Assembly (NCBI RefSeq): GCF_030347995.1
Contig: NZ_JAQIBC010000001.1
Location: forward strand, 310,001-374,000
DNA from: Sulfurovum xiamenensis
Lineage (GTDB): Bacteria > Campylobacterota > Campylobacteria > Campylobacterales > Sulfurovaceae
DNA length: 64,000 nucleotides
Reading direction: 5' to 3'
Shown piece by piece: positions 26,428-35,454 of the stretch. Within the stretch, counting starts at the first letter, position 1; the number at the start of each line of letters is the position of its first letter. The notes under the pieces were generated by a model, which searched no databases, was not told where the DNA came from, and saw only the letters and a list, made by a program, of their open reading frames with translations. The position numbers and the translations under genes were made by a program.

Positions 26428-27390
26428 ATGCGTGTACTTACAGGAATACAAGCTTCAGGAAAACTTCATTTAGGAAACTATTTTGGAGCCATGAAGCCTA
26501 TGGTTGAGCTTCAAGAAGAACATGAACTTTTTACTTTTATCGCCAACTACCACTCACTCACAAGTTCAAAAGATGCAGCTACACTAAAACAACACACCAT
26601 CGATGCTGCTGTGGATTATCTTTCCATTGGCATTGACCCGGAGAAAACAACATTTTGGGTACAGAGTGACATGCCTGAAGTACTTGAACTTTACTGGATA
26701 CTCTCTAAGTTCACACCTATGGGATTATTGGAGCGTGCGCACTCCTACAAAGACAAAGTGGCCAAAGGTATCCCAGCAAGTCATGCTCTCTTCTCCTATC
26801 CTGTATTGATGGCAGCGGATATCCTTATCTTGGATACCCAAAAAGTTCCTGTAGGTAAAGACCAGATCCAACACGTTGAAATGACCAGAGATATCGCGAT
26901 AAAATTCAACAATGAATATGGTGAGATCTTTACGCTTCCAGAGCACCTTGTACAAGAAGATGTGGCTACGATCCCAGGTATTGACGGGCAAAAGATGAGT
27001 AAGAGCTATGACAATGCCATTGATCTATTCATGGAGGAGAAACCCCTTCAAAAAAGATGTAATAAGATCATCTCATCCTCCACACCATTAGGTGAACCAT
27101 TAGAATATGAGGGAGACAATATCTATGCATTGGCATCCCTCTTTTTAAATGATGAACAGAAACTTGAACTGCAGGCACGTTATAAAAGCGGTAAAGAGGG
27201 GTATGGTCACTTTAAAAAATATCTCAAAGAATTGATCTGGGAAGAGTTGGGTGAAGCCAGAGAAAAACGAGAGTATTACCTCAACCATATGGATGAAGTC
27301 AATGATATTTTGGCACAAGGAGCGAAGAAAGCCAGAGCGATCGCACATGCCAAAATGTCTAAAGTAAGAGAAGCGGTAGGACTACTATAA
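26428..27390 (+). CDS. trpS: Tryptophanyl-tRNA synthetase
   Basis: 320 residues, a class I aminoacyl-tRNA synthetase of normal bacterial length. The HIGH-type motif is G-K-L-H-L-G-N-Y (11-18). The KMSKS motif is G-Q-K-M-S-K-S-Y-D-N near residue 190. V-G-K-D-Q-I-Q-H-V-E-M-T-R-D is the conserved tryptophan-pocket segment. It charges tRNA-Trp in the cytoplasm. The RBS lies within a palindrome (separate entry). A hairpin overlaps its stop codon. Confidence 0.97.
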   Translation: MRVLTGIQASGKLHLGNYFGAMKPMVELQEEHELFTFIANYHSLTSSKDAATLKQHTIDAAVDYLSIGIDPEKTTFWVQSDMPEVLELYWILSKFTPMGLLERAHSYKDKVAKGIPASHALFSYPVLMAADILILDTQKVPVGKDQIQHVEMTRDIAIKFNNEYGEIFTLPEHLVQEDVATIPGIDGQKMSKSYDNAIDLFMEEKPLQKRCNKIISSSTPLGEPLEYEGDNIYALASLFLNDEQKLELQARYKSGKEGYGHFKKYLKELIWEELGEAREKREYYLNHMDEVNDILAQGAKKARAIAHAKMSKVREAVGLL

Positions 27391-27405
27391 AGTCGGTCCT
27401 ACTTT
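27376..27405 (+). terminator. Terminator overlapping the trpS stop codon
   Basis: GTAGGAC (27376-27382) pairs with GTCCTAC (27396-27402) across a 13-base loop and is followed by TTT. The stem includes the last trpS codons. Confidence 0.5.
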
Positions 27406-27424
27406 CACTTCATCACACTTACCC

Positions 27425-27637
27425 CTATAGATCACTATCCTCATCCCCTTCATCATCAAGATCAAGGTCATCATCTGCTTCTAGTTCTGCATCTGTCGGC
27501 ATTTCATAGGCACTCTTATCTAGCGGATCCACAAAGTTTTGATCATCGATCGTATTGTACTGTACAATTAAATATACGATACCTATAGACAAAAGTCCAA
27601 CAAGCAATATTGCAAAGCTTTCTAACAAATTTTTCAT
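27425..27637 (-). CDS. Small membrane-anchored protein with acidic tail
   Basis: 70 residues: a single N-terminal TM helix (about 7-27, S-F-A-I-L-L-V-G-L-L-S-I-G-I-V-Y-L-I-V), then an increasingly acidic tail ending in D-L-D-L-D-D-E-G-D-E-D-S-D-L. The RBS GAGGAT precedes the ATG at good spacing, supporting a real gene. The function is unknown; the tail could bind metal ions or a basic partner. It is convergent with trpS and 221 bp downstream of murI. Confidence 0.65.
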   Translation of the reverse strand: MKNLLESFAILLVGLLSIGIVYLIVQYNTIDDQNFVDPLDKSAYEMPTDAELEADDDLDLDDEGDEDSDL

Positions 27638-27858
27638 CTTTTATCCTCAAATTGGTGGTCTGGCAAACTCAGTTATGACATTTCTGAGTCCCATAACTTG
27701 CTTCACAACAAATTAGGCTTTTTACATACAGTAAAACCGTATGGATGTATTCTAGCATAGATAAGTTTATATTAGGTGTTTTTTATTAAAAATATATATG
27801 AAAATAACTTTATCTAATGTATAATTAAGTAGCAGCTTATCAGGGGAAATAGAGGGTC
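27638..27858. other. 221-bp intergenic region
   Basis: It lies between murI and the small membrane gene, both on the minus strand. It is AT-rich. A TATAAT at 27820-27825 faces the plus strand but leads only into the murI 3' end, so a small antisense RNA is conceivable and unproven. I see no gene or clear terminator. Confidence 0.4.
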
Positions 27859-28650
27859 TTAATGATTATCCACTTCTATAACTTGTATATGTACATAGTT
27901 CTCAATGATACTCTCAACCACTTCGATCCGAATCTCACCTGTCGTATGAATATGTACCTGCAAGTCTCCCTCATTAAGATGTCCTTTTTGGATACCTAGT
28001 GTAAGTAAATGTCTGGAGATCGCTTCACCTGTATGGATAAGGCTTACGTTACAGTCCATGATCTTTTCTATACTTTGACCCACAAGAGGGTAGTGTGTAC
28101 ACCCCAGTACAATCGTATCGACATTATTCTCACGCATCGGTGAAAGCCATGTTTCAAGTAGCCCTTTTGTCACCTCACTCTCCAGTTCACCTTTTTCTAT
28201 CTGTTCAACCAAACCGGGACACGCCTGTTCAAAAATATCAACACTTTTTTGTGATGAGAGCATTTGTGCCAATGTTTTATACTTATCTCCCTGAAGTGTG
28301 GCCGGTGTTGCTAAAACTCCTATTTTCCCAGTTCTTGTCTGTTCGATAGCCGGTTTGATACCTGGTTCTGTACCTATGATGATCAGCGAAGGGTACGTTT
28401 CACGTAAATGTTGGATCGCGGAAGAAGTTGCCGTATTACATGCCAATATCAATGCATCGATCTGATGGGTATTGATAAGATAGTTGGTAATATTGAGTGA
28501 GTATTGTAGAATTTGTTCTGGGGTTTTTTCACCATAAGGCGCATTTTTAGTGTCTGCCACATAGAAGATCTGTGCACCTTTGATCACTTGGGTCATAGCC
28601 TGAACCACGGTCAAGCCACCCAAACCAGAATCAAAAACACCTATACGCAT
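27859..28650 (-). CDS. murI: Glutamate racemase
   Basis: 263 residues from the ATG at 28650 with AAGGAGA upstream; a longer reading to 28677 has no RBS. The catalytic cysteines are Cys71 in L-A-C-N-T-A-T and Cys184 in L-G-C-T-H-Y-P-L, with Asp7 in F-D-S-G-L-G-G. It makes D-glutamate for peptidoglycan. It is downstream of rho with a possible 38-codon gene between them. Confidence 0.96.
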   Translation of the reverse strand: MRIGVFDSGLGGLTVVQAMTQVIKGAQIFYVADTKNAPYGEKTPEQILQYSLNITNYLINTHQIDALILACNTATSSAIQHLRETYPSLIIIGTEPGIKPAIEQTRTGKIGVLATPATLQGDKYKTLAQMLSSQKSVDIFEQACPGLVEQIEKGELESEVTKGLLETWLSPMRENNVDTIVLGCTHYPLVGQSIEKIMDCNVSLIHTGEAISRHLLTLGIQKGHLNEGDLQVHIHTTGEIRIEVVESIIENYVHIQVIEVDNH

Positions 28651-28655
28651 TATAG

Positions 28656-28772
28656 TTATCTCCTTGTAGATAGACAAAGCCCATCTACAATTGCCCCATT
28701 AGGCAATGCCCTTGGGGTGCCTTTCACTAAAGCTTTACCTATCGGTTCAGATGAAAATATAGATATTTTCAT
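28656..28772 (-). CDS. Possible 38-residue small ORF between rho and murI
   Basis: An open frame starting M-K-I-S-I-F-S-S-E-P-I-G-K-A and ending L-C-L-S-T-R-R fills the rho-murI gap almost exactly: 9 bases after the rho stop and 5 before the murI start. A weak AGG lies 8 bases before its ATG. The murI RBS sits in its last codons, which would couple translation. No homologue is recognised. It could be chance. Confidence 0.35.
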   Translation of the reverse strand: MKISIFSSEPIGKALVKGTPRALPNGAIVDGLCLSTRR

Positions 28773-28781
28773 TGTAGTTAC

Positions 28782-30110
28782 CTACGCACCTTCGTTCATC
28801 AGAGAAAGAAACTCTTCATTTGTTTTGGTTTTCATCATTTTAGAGAAGAGGAACTTCAGCCCTTCTACTTCTTCCATGTTTTGCATTGCATTTCTCAATG
28901 CCCATACTTTTTGAAGCGTTTCAGGATCCATCATCAATTCTTCTTTTCTTGTTCCTGATTTCGTTACATCGATCGCAGGATAGATACGTCTTTCAGAGAC
29001 ATGACGGCTAAGCACCACTTCGGAGTTACCTGTACCTTTAAACTCTTCAAAGATCACTTCATCCATACGGCTACCCGTATCTATCAGTGCTGTAGCAATG
29101 ATAGTTAAAGAACCACCCTCTTCTATGTTTCTAGCTGCACCGAAGAAACGTTTTGGTTTATGAAGTGCATTGGCATCCACTCCACCAGAGAGTACTTTAC
29201 CTGAACTTGGTGTCACAGTGTTGTAGGCACGTGCAAGTCTTGTGATAGAGTCAAGTAAGATGATGACATCTTTACCCATCTCTACTCGTCTTTTGGCTTT
29301 TTCTATCACCATTTCGGCTGTTCTGACGTGATTCTGTGCAGGAAGGTCAAACGTCGAAGCATAGACTTCACCTTTCACTGAACGCTGCATGTCTGTGACT
29401 TCTTCCGGTCTCTCATCTACAAGTAGTACCATCAGAGAAGCATCGGGATTGTTGTGTGTAACCCCATGTGCAAGCTCTTTTAAAAGTTCTGTTTTACCTG
29501 TTCGCGGCGGAGCAACGATCAGTGCTCTTTGTCCTTTTCCTATAGGGGTAAAGAGGTCAAGTACCCGTCCGGTCATTTTCATTGGATTATATTCGAGTTT
29601 GAGTTGTTCACTGGCATACAATGGAGTAAGGTTTTCAAAAAGAGGTCTCTGTTTCGACTTCTCCGGAGCTAAATAATTGATCGCTTCAATTTTAAGCAGT
29701 GCATAATACTTCTCTTGGTCTTTAGGCGAGCGTACCTGACCTGTAACAATATCACCATTTCTCAGTGCAAATCGTTTGATCTGTGTACCGCTTACATAGG
29801 TGTCATTACTCGAGTTGGCAAAGTTTCCGTCTATTGAGCGCAAAAAACCAAAACCATCGTTCATGATTTCAAGAATACCCGTATAGAGGATAAATCCTCC
29901 CTGGCTCACTTGTGATTTAAGGATTTCGAAAATAAGATCTTTTCTTTGAAATTCATTAGGGTTTTCAACTTTGACCTCTTTTGCTATCGTTACAAGTTCT
30001 GTCAGTGGAAGTTGTTGAAGATTTTCTATTTTGTAGCCCTCTACCGGTACGTGTGTTCTGTTTTTCCTGCTGGCAGCATTGCCATTAGAAGATTTTTTAT
30101 TATCGCTCAT
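28782..30110 (-). CDS. rho: Transcription termination factor Rho
   Basis: 442 residues from the ATG at 30110, which has AAGAGGAA at good spacing; the in-frame ATG at 30158 has none. N-terminal helical domain and CSD-type RNA-binding fold (about 35-135, [14 protein letters not shown]). ATPase motifs follow: [33 protein letters not shown]. The Q-loop and R-loop region ends with [15 protein letters not shown]. The hexameric helicase ends untranslated transcripts. It lies close to ccoI, as in Campylobacter. Confidence 0.97.
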   Translation of the reverse strand: MSDNKKSSNGNAASRKNRTHVPVEGYKIENLQQLPLTELVTIAKEVKVENPNEFQRKDLIFEILKSQVSQGGFILYTGILEIMNDGFGFLRSIDGNFANSSNDTYVSGTQIKRFALRNGDIVTGQVRSPKDQEKYYALLKIEAINYLAPEKSKQRPLFENLTPLYASEQLKLEYNPMKMTGRVLDLFTPIGKGQRALIVAPPRTGKTELLKELAHGVTHNNPDASLMVLLVDERPEEVTDMQRSVKGEVYASTFDLPAQNHVRTAEMVIEKAKRRVEMGKDVIILLDSITRLARAYNTVTPSSGKVLSGGVDANALHKPKRFFGAARNIEEGGSLTIIATALIDTGSRMDEVIFEEFKGTGNSEVVLSRHVSERRIYPAIDVTKSGTRKEELMMDPETLQKVWALRNAMQNMEEVEGLKFLFSKMMKTKTNEEFLSLMNEGA

Positions 30111-30187
30111 ATTTCCTCTTGTTCTGAATATGCATTGTGAAGATTGTACGTTAGCCATACGATATGCTACGTGTAGTAGTTAACCGC

Positions 30188-30193
30188 ATTATA
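30188..30193 (-). promoter_or_regulatory. rho: -10 box for rho
   Basis: TATAAT on the minus strand, about 78 bp before the rho ATG, with a second TATAAT 22 bp further upstream (30210-30215). The leader RNA contains a TAGC/GCTA stem around 30145-30175, a possible autoregulatory element. Confidence 0.45.
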
Positions 30194-30260
30194 ATCCTTT
30201 TTGGCTGAAATTATAATTAAAGCGCGTCTCTTGGGCAAACCTTGAACAGTCTATGACTCC

Positions 30261-30650
30261 CTATGTAAGGGCAAAAAGCAGTAACGGTGGATACAAGGCT
30301 GCTCCCATCCAAAAAAACATTGAAGGTATTTTCCATTCTAACATTTGTGCTATCTCAGGTGATACTTTACGCTCGATAAAGACTTTTTTAATCAGTTCTA
30401 TTTTATAAAACAGATCAAAGATTTTAATGGCTAAAAGAAAGATCATAGTCAAATTCAATACACCGGTAAGTACGACTACAAAAAGTATAAAGTAAAACCC
30501 TGGTTGGATGAGAAAAAACAAAAAAATGCTTTTCTGATAATAGGTATAGAGTTTTGCCAAAACTCCCACAAGCGTCTGGGCACGCTGAATAGTTGCCTCA
30601 AAAAGTTCTGCAAAAAGAAGGATCATTGTCAATAAAAGTGCATTTTCCAT
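30261..30650 (-). CDS. Small integral membrane protein of unknown function
   Basis: 129 residues with three to four hydrophobic helices (about 3-17, 42-60, 57-76, 110-128) and a basic loop I-E-L-I-K-K-V-F-I-E-R-K-V. Not recognised. It has no good Shine-Dalgarno sequence. It sits between rho and the divergent ccoI gene, so a role linked to respiratory-chain assembly is possible but unsupported. Confidence 0.62.
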   Translation of the reverse strand: MENALLLTMILLFAELFEATIQRAQTLVGVLAKLYTYYQKSIFLFFLIQPGFYFILFVVVLTGVLNLTMIFLLAIKIFDLFYKIELIKKVFIERKVSPEIAQMLEWKIPSMFFWMGAALYPPLLLFALT

Positions 30651-30680
30651 AGAAGATTTTACCCATATTTAGATAAAATA

Positions 30681-30686
30681 TATACT
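30681..30686 (+). promoter_or_regulatory. -10 box for ccoI-ccoS
   Basis: TATACT; transcription would start near 30693, after the upstream GTG at 30691. This supports the TTG start of ccoI at 30739. Confidence 0.45.
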
Positions 30687-30738
30687 TCTCGTGATATCGA
30701 CAAATAACCATATATTACAATCAATCAAGGAAGTATCA

Positions 30739-33153
30739 TTGGCAGACATAGCTTGTACCCACTGTAATCTCACTTTCCCTGAAGAAGTGATGATCGCTGA
30801 ACAACAGAATGAGAAACAACTCTTTTTCTGCTGTAAAGGCTGTCAGGGGGTCTACCATCTCTTGAACTCCAAAGGACTGGATACCTTTTATGACAAGTTA
30901 GGCGATACCAAACTTCAACCTGCCATACAAAATAATGAAGATATCGAAAAGTTTGACTTGGAAGGATTTAAAAACAAATACATTACTCTCCATGAGGATG
31001 GACTGTATGAAATCAACCTCATCATTGAAGGTATCCACTGTTCTGCATGTGTATGGCTCAACGAAAAGGTCCTGCATAAGACTGATGGTGTCATAGAAAC
31101 AAGTATCAACTATACCAACAACAAAGCCAAGATCATCTGGGATCCTGAGGTCATCCAGCTCTCCAAGATCATAGAGACGATCCGTTCCATCGGTTATAAC
31201 GCCTACCCTTACGATCCGAAGCTTCAAGAAGAACGTGCTATCAGTACACGAAAAACCTATTATTCCCGTATTTTAGTGGCTGTTTTTGGAGCCATGAACA
31301 TCATGTGGCTGGCTGTTGCCCACTATGCCGGATACTTTGGGGGTATAGAACAATCCTTTAAAGATATTCTGAATGTGGCTGAATTCGTGTTGGCCACACC
31401 GGTACTCTTTTACTCCGGATGGATCTTTTTCAGAGGTGCGTATTATGGGTACAAGAATAACATTGTCAATATGGATACCCTGGTTGCTTCAGGTGCGCTT
31501 TCTGCCTATATCTACTCCATCTATGCCATGATCACTCAAAGCGGAGAGGTCTACTTTGACTCCGTGGTGATGATCATCACTTTTGTACTGGTAGGAAAAT
31601 ACCTTGAAGTACTGAGTAAAAAACATGCCGTTGACACACTGGACACACTTATGGGAAGTACACCAACCGAAGTGACCACACTGAAAGATGGTGTAAAATC
31701 CCTCGTGAGCATTGAGAACATCATCGTAGGAGACATCATAGAACTGAAACCCGGTGAAAAAGTCGTGATCGATGGTGAAGTCATCTGGGGGCAGGGCTCT
31801 TTTGATGAGAGTTCACTCACAGGAGAAAATGAACCGATCTATAAAAAGAAATATGACACGATCTTAAGCGGTTCTTTGTGTTTAGACTCCGTCATACACT
31901 ACAGTGCAACCAAAGATGCCTCAAATTCTATGCTGACCTCCATCGTCAATCTTCTTGAAGAATCCATCACAAAAAAACCCCGTATAGAGCAATTGGCAAA
32001 TACGGTTTCAGGGTACTTTTCAACGGTCATTCTCATCATTGCCCTACTTACCTTCGCAGGGTGGTACTTTTGGACAGAGAGCTTTGAACAGGCACTCATC
32101 GTCGGTATCTCTGTGATCGTTATTGCCTGTCCCTGTGCCTTGGGATTAGCTACGCCTATGGCAACCCTTGTGGGTATCAGTGTTGCAGCAAAACGGGGTA
32201 TCCTTTTTAAAGAAGCTTCTTTTCTTGAAACAATGGCAAAAAGTGACATTTTAGCCTTGGACAAAACAGGTACGATCACCGAAGGTAAACCCTCTGTTGT
32301 CAAATCTGAGTATCTTGAAGCTTTTGATCCCTCTTTGCTCTATGTACTTGTCAGTACCTCCAACCATCCTATCTCTCAAGGGATCAAAGCATATCTTGAA
32401 GATACACATGAAAAGTTAGAGACGCGCACGCTTGAAGAGATCACCTCTGTCGAAGCCAAAGGGATCAAAGCCAAATATCAAAACCAAGTACTGCTTGGAG
32501 GCAACGCGGAACTGATGAAAGCTTCAAAGCTCGATGTGGATACAGATTCACCAAATGCCCTCTTCTTCTTTATGATAGACGACAGGCTTATCGCACGGTT
32601 TGAACTGACCGATACCATCAGGGAAGGTGCAGACCGAGCTATCAAGAAGATTCAAGATCTAGGGATCAAGGTGGTCATGCTTACAGGGGACCATGAGCAG
32701 AGTGCTCAAAAAGTGGCAAAACAGGTAGGAATAGAAGAGGTTTATGCCAAACTTCTTCCTCAGGACAAAGCTGCACTGATAGATAGATTTCATCAAGAGG
32801 GACATGTTGTTGTAATGGCCGGAGACGGCATTAATGATGCCATAGCGCTTGCTTCTTCAGACATCTCTATAGCGATGGGGAATGGTGCAGATGTGGCTAT
32901 CTCTGTGAGTGACATAGTGCTTTTAGATGAAAAACCTGAAAGTATTTATGAGTCGTATAAGCTCTCACAAAGAACCTTTGGTGCAGTCAAGGAAAATCTT
33001 GGTTTTTCTTTGTTGTATAATGTTGTAGCTGTTCCGCTGGCTGTCATGGGATTTGTCAATCCACTGGTGGCAGCACTCTCCATGAGTCTGAGTTCATTGG
33101 TCGTGGTCGGTAACTCTATCCGTATTAAACGTTTAAAATTCAAGGATAAATAA
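30739..33153 (+). CDS. ccoI: Copper-transporting P1B-type ATPase CcoI/FixI
   Basis: 804 residues from the TTG at 30739, which has AAGGAAG 5 bases upstream; a GTG at 30691 has no RBS. Order: N-terminal cysteine pairs (C-T-H-C, F-C-C-K-G-C), a heavy-metal domain with G-I-H-C-S-A-C, eight TM helices with C-P-C-A-L-G in the transport path, D-K-T-G-T (phosphorylated Asp) and G-D-G-I-N-D. The double N-terminal cysteine region and the adjacent ccoS identify it as the exporter that supplies copper to cbb3 cytochrome oxidase, rather than a CopA detoxification pump. The oxidase genes are not in this window. Confidence 0.9.
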   Translation: MADIACTHCNLTFPEEVMIAEQQNEKQLFFCCKGCQGVYHLLNSKGLDTFYDKLGDTKLQPAIQNNEDIEKFDLEGFKNKYITLHEDGLYEINLIIEGIHCSACVWLNEKVLHKTDGVIETSINYTNNKAKIIWDPEVIQLSKIIETIRSIGYNAYPYDPKLQEERAISTRKTYYSRILVAVFGAMNIMWLAVAHYAGYFGGIEQSFKDILNVAEFVLATPVLFYSGWIFFRGAYYGYKNNIVNMDTLVASGALSAYIYSIYAMITQSGEVYFDSVVMIITFVLVGKYLEVLSKKHAVDTLDTLMGSTPTEVTTLKDGVKSLVSIENIIVGDIIELKPGEKVVIDGEVIWGQGSFDESSLTGENEPIYKKKYDTILSGSLCLDSVIHYSATKDASNSMLTSIVNLLEESITKKPRIEQLANTVSGYFSTVILIIALLTFAGWYFWTESFEQALIVGISVIVIACPCALGLATPMATLVGISVAAKRGILFKEASFLETMAKSDILALDKTGTITEGKPSVVKSEYLEAFDPSLLYVLVSTSNHPISQGIKAYLEDTHEKLETRTLEEITSVEAKGIKAKYQNQVLLGGNAELMKASKLDVDTDSPNALFFFMIDDRLIARFELTDTIREGADRAIKKIQDLGIKVVMLTGDHEQSAQKVAKQVGIEEVYAKLLPQDKAALIDRFHQEGHVVVMAGDGINDAIALASSDISIAMGNGADVAISVSDIVLLDEKPESIYESYKLSQRTFGAVKENLGFSLLYNVVAVPLAVMGFVNPLVAALSMSLSSLVVVGNSIRIKRLKFKDK

Positions 33154-33404
33154 TGTCAGAAAATATAGTCATTTTAATGATAGGTGTCTCTACATTTTTA
33201 GGTGCCATAGGCTTACTGGCTTTAATTTGGGCGGTAAGAACAGGACAATTCGACGACCATAGCAAATTCATAGATGCGGTCCGTCACGACAATGAAGAGG
33301 ACCTGAAAGATGCTGCTATGATGGAAGAGAAGAGAAAGACCTATAAAAAAAAGATCAAACAAGAAAAACTGGAAAAAGAAAAAAACTATCGACCGGCAGA
33401 TTAG
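33153..33404 (+). CDS. ccoS: cbb3-type oxidase assembly protein CcoS
   Basis: 83 residues. One TM helix (about 5-28) carries the family pattern G-x-x-A-L-x-x-x-x-W-A-V-R-T-G-Q-F-D-D, followed by a long charged, lysine-rich tail that is longer than usual. It overlaps ccoI by one base (TAATG). It is needed for cofactor insertion into cbb3 oxidase in the inner membrane. Confidence 0.88.
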   Translation: MSENIVILMIGVSTFLGAIGLLALIWAVRTGQFDDHSKFIDAVRHDNEEDLKDAAMMEEKRKTYKKKIKQEKLEKEKNYRPAD

Positions 33405-33459
33405 TCTCTGTCAAGAAAGTTTATGATAGTATTATATGCATAAATATCAAAGGCTTACT

Positions 33460-34023
33460 ATGTACATAAAAAAACTCTGTATCACTTCACTTTTAACACT
33501 TGGACTGCTTCATGCCCAAAGCAATATAGGGCTTAATGTCAATAATGAGGATCTAGAAGTAGGTGCTTCTATCGATCTGAATGCTTTGACCTACTATTCG
33601 GACAGTACTTCCTATACACTGGATACTTCTTATCTTCATACGGATGGAGACAACCTAGCGACCGTGGGTGTCAGTGCGGAAAGTACTTTCCAGGGTATCG
33701 AAGGACTTGCACTTGGACTAGGGATAAAATCTGTGTTTGCCGATGATTTTATCGCTATTCCCTTCTGTGCTAAAGCAAAATATACACTTCCATTGAACTA
33801 CAGCATCCCTACCACTTCGTTAACAACAAGTTTGGCTTATGCGCCTTCTGTGCTTACATTCAGTGATGGAGAAAGCTATACGGAATTTAGAGTAGAAGCA
33901 GATATGGAGATCATCACGAATGTACATCTGTTTACCGGGTATCGTAATATAGATACAGAGTATAATACCTATGATCAAACGTTTAATAACAGCTTTTATG
34001 GTGGGATGAAACTTAGTTTTTAG
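33460..34023 (+). CDS. YfaZ-like outer membrane beta-barrel protein
   Basis: 187 residues from the ATG at 33460 (AAAGG 6 bases upstream). Signal peptide 1-20 (M-Y-I-K-K-L-C-I-T-S-L-L-T-L-G-L-L-H-A-Q). The mature chain alternates polar and hydrophobic residues in about eight strands and ends in the barrel signature M-K-L-S-F with a terminal Phe. Length and pattern match YfaZ-type porin-like proteins. The function is unknown. Confidence 0.7.
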   Translation: MYIKKLCITSLLTLGLLHAQSNIGLNVNNEDLEVGASIDLNALTYYSDSTSYTLDTSYLHTDGDNLATVGVSAESTFQGIEGLALGLGIKSVFADDFIAIPFCAKAKYTLPLNYSIPTTSLTTSLAYAPSVLTFSDGESYTEFRVEADMEIITNVHLFTGYRNIDTEYNTYDQTFNNSFYGGMKLSF

Positions 34024-34026
34024 TGC

Positions 34027-34032
34027 TATACT
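34027..34032 (+). promoter_or_regulatory. -10 box for the sugar-nucleotide operon
   Basis: TATACT, 40 bp before the phosphohexomutase ATG. The RBS GGGAGGAAT follows. Confidence 0.42.
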
Positions 34033-34071
34033 TTCATACACAGGCTAAATAGGCTATCTGGGAGGAATAGA

Positions 34072-35454
34072 ATGACAGATATAATAGAAAAAAATATATT
34101 CAGAGAGTATGATATCCGCGGGATCTTTGAAAAAGAGCTGAATGAAATATCTGTCAAACTGATCGGCTATTACCTTGGTCAGAAAATCGGTGGCGACAAA
34201 GTCGTTGCTATCGGTTATGATGCTCGCTCTCACTCTCCCATCCTAAGAGATTATCTGACTTCCGGACTGAATGCAGCTGAATGCAAAGTCTTAGATATGG
34301 GAATGGTCGCTACCCCGGTAAACTACTTTAGCAACTACATCAATTTTAACGGTATTACAACAGATGCTTCCATTATGATCACAGGTTCCCACAATCCAAG
34401 CGAATATAACGGTTTTAAAATCACAGTGGATCAAGCTCCTTTTTTTGGAGAATCGATTTATGCATTAGGGGATGAGATCCTGGCCCATCAGGATCTCGTC
34501 ATTGAAGACAACAATACAAAAACGGATATAGATGTAAAAACCCCTTACATCAACTTTATGGTCAAAGAGTTTGCCCACCTGAAGAACTTCCCTAAAAAAA
34601 TTGTTATTGATGCGGGTAATGGTGTTGCAGACACCGTCATCACAGATATCTTTGATGCGTTGAACTTCGACTACACTGGCCTCTACCTTGAACCAGACGG
34701 TACTTTTCCGAACCACCATCCCGACCCCTCTGTAGAGAAGAACCTTGCAGATATCAAATCAGCTTTAGAGAAAGATGGAGATATCGCTTTTGCCTACGAT
34801 GGAGATGCTGACCGTATCGCAGTGCTCACACATAAACATAACATCAAGGGGGATCAAATGGCACTTCTCTATGCGATGAAGATGCAGAACCCTACAGTTA
34901 TAGGTGAGGTCAAATGCTCACAGGTTATGTACGATGAACTTGAGCGTCGAGGTGCCAAAGCCATCATGTATAAAACAGGACACTCCAACCTCAAAGTCAA
35001 AATGAAAGAGACCAATGCCGATCTTGCCTGTGAAGTGAGCGGGCATATCTTCTTCAAAAACCGTTATTTTGGGTATGATGATGCCATCTATGCCACACTT
35101 AGGATGTTGGAACTCATCCATGATGGTATTAACCTGGATAGAGAGATCGATGCACTGCCTACCGTTTTTTCTACTGAAGAGATAAAAGTAGAGACCACAG
35201 AAGAGGAGAAATTTGCGATCATTGACAAAGTGAAAGAGCTTCTTCTTAATCCTCCTGCAGATTTTCCTAAGATTCTTAGCATTATTGATGTGGACGGTGT
35301 GCGTATCAACTTTGAAAAAGGTTGGGGACTAGTGAGAGCCAGTAACACCACACCTGTACTTGTCACACGCTTCGAATCTACCGATGAGGCACTGGCAAAA
35401 GAGTATGAATCCAAAGTCAATGCGCTGATCACACAAGCAAAGAGCCTACTATGA
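34072..35454 (+). CDS. Phosphomannomutase/phosphoglucomutase
   Basis: 460 residues, alpha-D-phosphohexomutase family (AlgC/ManB type). The active-site serine loop is T-G-S-H-N-P-S-E-Y-N-G-F-K, the metal loop D-G-D-A-D-R, and the phosphate-binding tail is R-A-S-N-T-T-P. It interconverts hexose 6- and 1-phosphates, the entry point to GDP-mannose or UDP-glucose. It opens an operon with pgi (4-bp overlap), a UDP-glucose dehydrogenase and an epimerase, so glucose 1-phosphate formation is the likely use here. Both sugars may be substrates. Confidence 0.9.
   Translation: MTDIIEKNIFREYDIRGIFEKELNEISVKLIGYYLGQKIGGDKVVAIGYDARSHSPILRDYLTSGLNAAECKVLDMGMVATPVNYFSNYINFNGITTDASIMITGSHNPSEYNGFKITVDQAPFFGESIYALGDEILAHQDLVIEDNNTKTDIDVKTPYINFMVKEFAHLKNFPKKIVIDAGNGVADTVITDIFDALNFDYTGLYLEPDGTFPNHHPDPSVEKNLADIKSALEKDGDIAFAYDGDADRIAVLTHKHNIKGDQMALLYAMKMQNPTVIGEVKCSQVMYDELERRGAKAIMYKTGHSNLKVKMKETNADLACEVSGHIFFKNRYFGYDDAIYATLRMLELIHDGINLDREIDALPTVFSTEEIKVETTEEEKFAIIDKVKELLLNPPADFPKILSIIDVDGVRINFEKGWGLVRASNTTPVLVTRFESTDEALAKEYESKVNALITQAKSLL

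Noticed and set aside
27638-27858. A possible tRNA or small RNA in the murI downstream gap
   Set aside because: No cloverleaf or T-loop sequence could be drawn. The TATAAT alone is not enough to call an RNA gene.
28513-28914. 133-codon plus-strand open frame across the murI-rho boundary
   Set aside because: It lies antisense to two certain genes and has no RBS. The same gap is better explained by the minus-strand 38-codon frame.
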